From positions 1 to 64,000 of the forward strand of contig NZ_OCVX01000007.1 of the NCBI RefSeq assembly GCF_900232995.1: a DNA stretch of 64,000 nucleotides, given 5' to 3'. The notes below the pieces were generated by a model that was given only the letters and a program-made list of their open reading frames with translations, was not told the DNA's origin and did no database searches. The position numbers and the translations under genes are program-made. Position 1 is the first letter of the stretch. The number at the start of each line of letters is the position of its first letter. Shown in pieces: positions 63,179 through 64,000 of the stretch. This stretch comes from Mycobacterium simulans (GTDB lineage: Bacteria > Actinomycetota > Actinomycetes > Mycobacteriales > Mycobacteriaceae).

Positions 63179-64000
63179 GTGCCTAAGACGATCCGCGCTC
63201 AACCAGGCCGTCTGAGCGGCCGATTCTGGCGGCTGCTCGGCGCCAGTACGGAAAAGGACCGCAACCGTTCCCTGGCCGAGGTCGCAGCTTCGGAGGAGTT
63301 CGACGAAAAGGCGGCCGATCTCGACGACGAGAAGCTGCGCAAGGCGGCTGGCCTGCTCAACCTCGACGACCTCGCGGAATCCGACGACATCCCACAGTTC
63401 CTAGCGATCGCCCGGGAAGCCGCGGAAAGGACGACCGGCTTGCGACCATTCGACGTGCAGTTGCTGGGCGCGCTGCGCATGCTCGCCGGTGACGTGATCG
63501 AGATGGCAACCGGTGAGGGCAAACCCCTCGCCGGCGCGATCGCGGCCGCGGGATACGCGCTGGCCGGACGGCACGTGCATGTGGTGACCATCAACGATTA
63601 CCTGGCCCGCCGTGACGCGGAGTGGATGGGCCCCCTGCTTGAGGCGATGGGCCTCAGCGTCGGCTGGATCACCGCCGAGTCGACGAGTGCGGAGCGCAGG
63701 GCCGCATACGGGTGCGACGTCACCTATGCCTCGGTCAATGAGATCGGATTCGATGTGCTGCGTGATCAGCTGGTGACCGACGTCGACGACCTGGTATCGC
63801 CCAACCCGGATGTGGCCCTCATCGACGAAGCCGACTCCGTGCTGGTCGACGAAGCGCTGGTGCCCCTGGTACTCGCAGGCACCACGCACCGTGAAACGCC
63901 GCGGCTAGAGATCATCAAGCTGGTCGGTGAGCTTGTTGGCGACCACGACGCCGACGAGTACTTTGCCACCGACTCGGACAACCGCAACGTCCACCTCACC
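63179..64000 (+). CDS. secA2: SecA2 accessory preprotein translocase ATPase (N-terminal part; 3' end outside window)
   Basis: 274 residues are seen and the frame runs off the window. SecA2 exports a subset of proteins, including virulence factors, alongside SecA1. DEAD box (Walker B) LIDEADSVL near residue 218. The Walker A reads MATGEGKPLAG: Lys115 is present but the next residue is Pro116, not the expected Thr. Start GTG 63179. Codon use and the surrounding protein are otherwise normal. Confidence 0.93.
   Translation, partial: MPKTIRAQPGRLSGRFWRLLGASTEKDRNRSLAEVAASEEFDEKAADLDDEKLRKAAGLLNLDDLAESDDIPQFLAIAREAAERTTGLRPFDVQLLGALRMLAGDVIEMATGEGKPLAGAIAAAGYALAGRHVHVVTINDYLARRDAEWMGPLLEAMGLSVGWITAESTSAERRAAYGCDVTYASVNEIGFDVLRDQLVTDVDDLVSPNPDVALIDEADSVLVDEALVPLVLAGTTHRETPRLEIIKLVGELVGDHDADEYFATDSDNRNVHLT

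Noticed and set aside
1..64000. tRNA, rRNA, CRISPR arrays, complete insertion sequences or prophage genes
   Set aside because: None seen: no cloverleaf-like or rRNA blocks, no regular spaced repeats, no transposase or integrase motifs in any plausible frame.

Overview
The window is chromosomal DNA from a slow-growing Mycobacterium. It is closely related to the M. tuberculosis complex but appears to lie outside it. Gene order follows, as I remember it, the H37Rv stretch Rv1768 (PE_PGRS31) to Rv1821 (secA2). Most proteins look very similar to the tuberculosis versions, for example EccB5, EccC5, EsxM/EsxN, EspG5 and Rv1819c/BacA. Several genes recalled from H37Rv are missing (PE_PGRS32, Rv1804c-Rv1805c, Rv1813c, PE_PGRS33, lppT), and several are extra. 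No database was available, so ortholog names rest on recognition of protein sequence and order. The species is not determined.

Layout. 1-20.3 kb is a metabolic and redox region: the end of a PE_PGRS gene; an operon of a PLP fold-III enzyme, an M28 peptidase and a gulonolactone-dehydrogenase-like flavoenzyme; an IclR regulator divergent from a BBE-type flavo-oxidase and a PhlG-like hydrolase; a TetR regulator divergent from cyp144; an isochorismatase-like hydrolase; Rv1778c-Rv1780 homologues; an extra block of cytochrome b561/MsrP-like molybdoenzyme, SnoaL-like protein and F420-type luciferase-like oxidoreductase; and malQ. 20.5-43.4 kb is the ESX-5 type VII secretion locus: eccB5-eccC5, cyp143/ferredoxin, a PE/PPE block, esxM-esxN, espG5, eccD5-mycP5-eccE5-eccA5. 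43.4-53.7 kb is a PE/PPE expansion ending in a DUF732 protein and mgtC. 53.7-64 kb holds an NDH-2-like flavoprotein, erg3, a secreted serine protease, a wrecked TetR gene, a VOC-domain protein, a flavoprotein, the BacA/Rv1819c ABC transporter, ilvG and the start of secA2.

The most notable finding is in the PE/PPE expansion. An M-box (ykoK-type Mg2+) riboswitch at about 46966-47125 precedes a 26-codon reading frame with a perfect Shine-Dalgarno site, then a PE20-like gene that has lost 27 codons in frame, then PPE31. About 3.3 kb upstream a second, decayed copy of the same cassette (riboswitch relic, uORF relic, PE relic) precedes another, intact PPE gene. Two further PE relics sit directly before other intact PPE genes. 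So this locus grew by duplicating leader-PE-PPE cassettes, after which the PE halves decayed and the PPE halves were kept. The Mg2+ link fits with mgtC lying downstream on the same strand. Other points: a Thr-to-Pro change in the SecA2 Walker A motif, an exact junction between two broken genes near 56908, and candidate operator palindromes in front of IclR, TetR and the molybdoenzyme gene.
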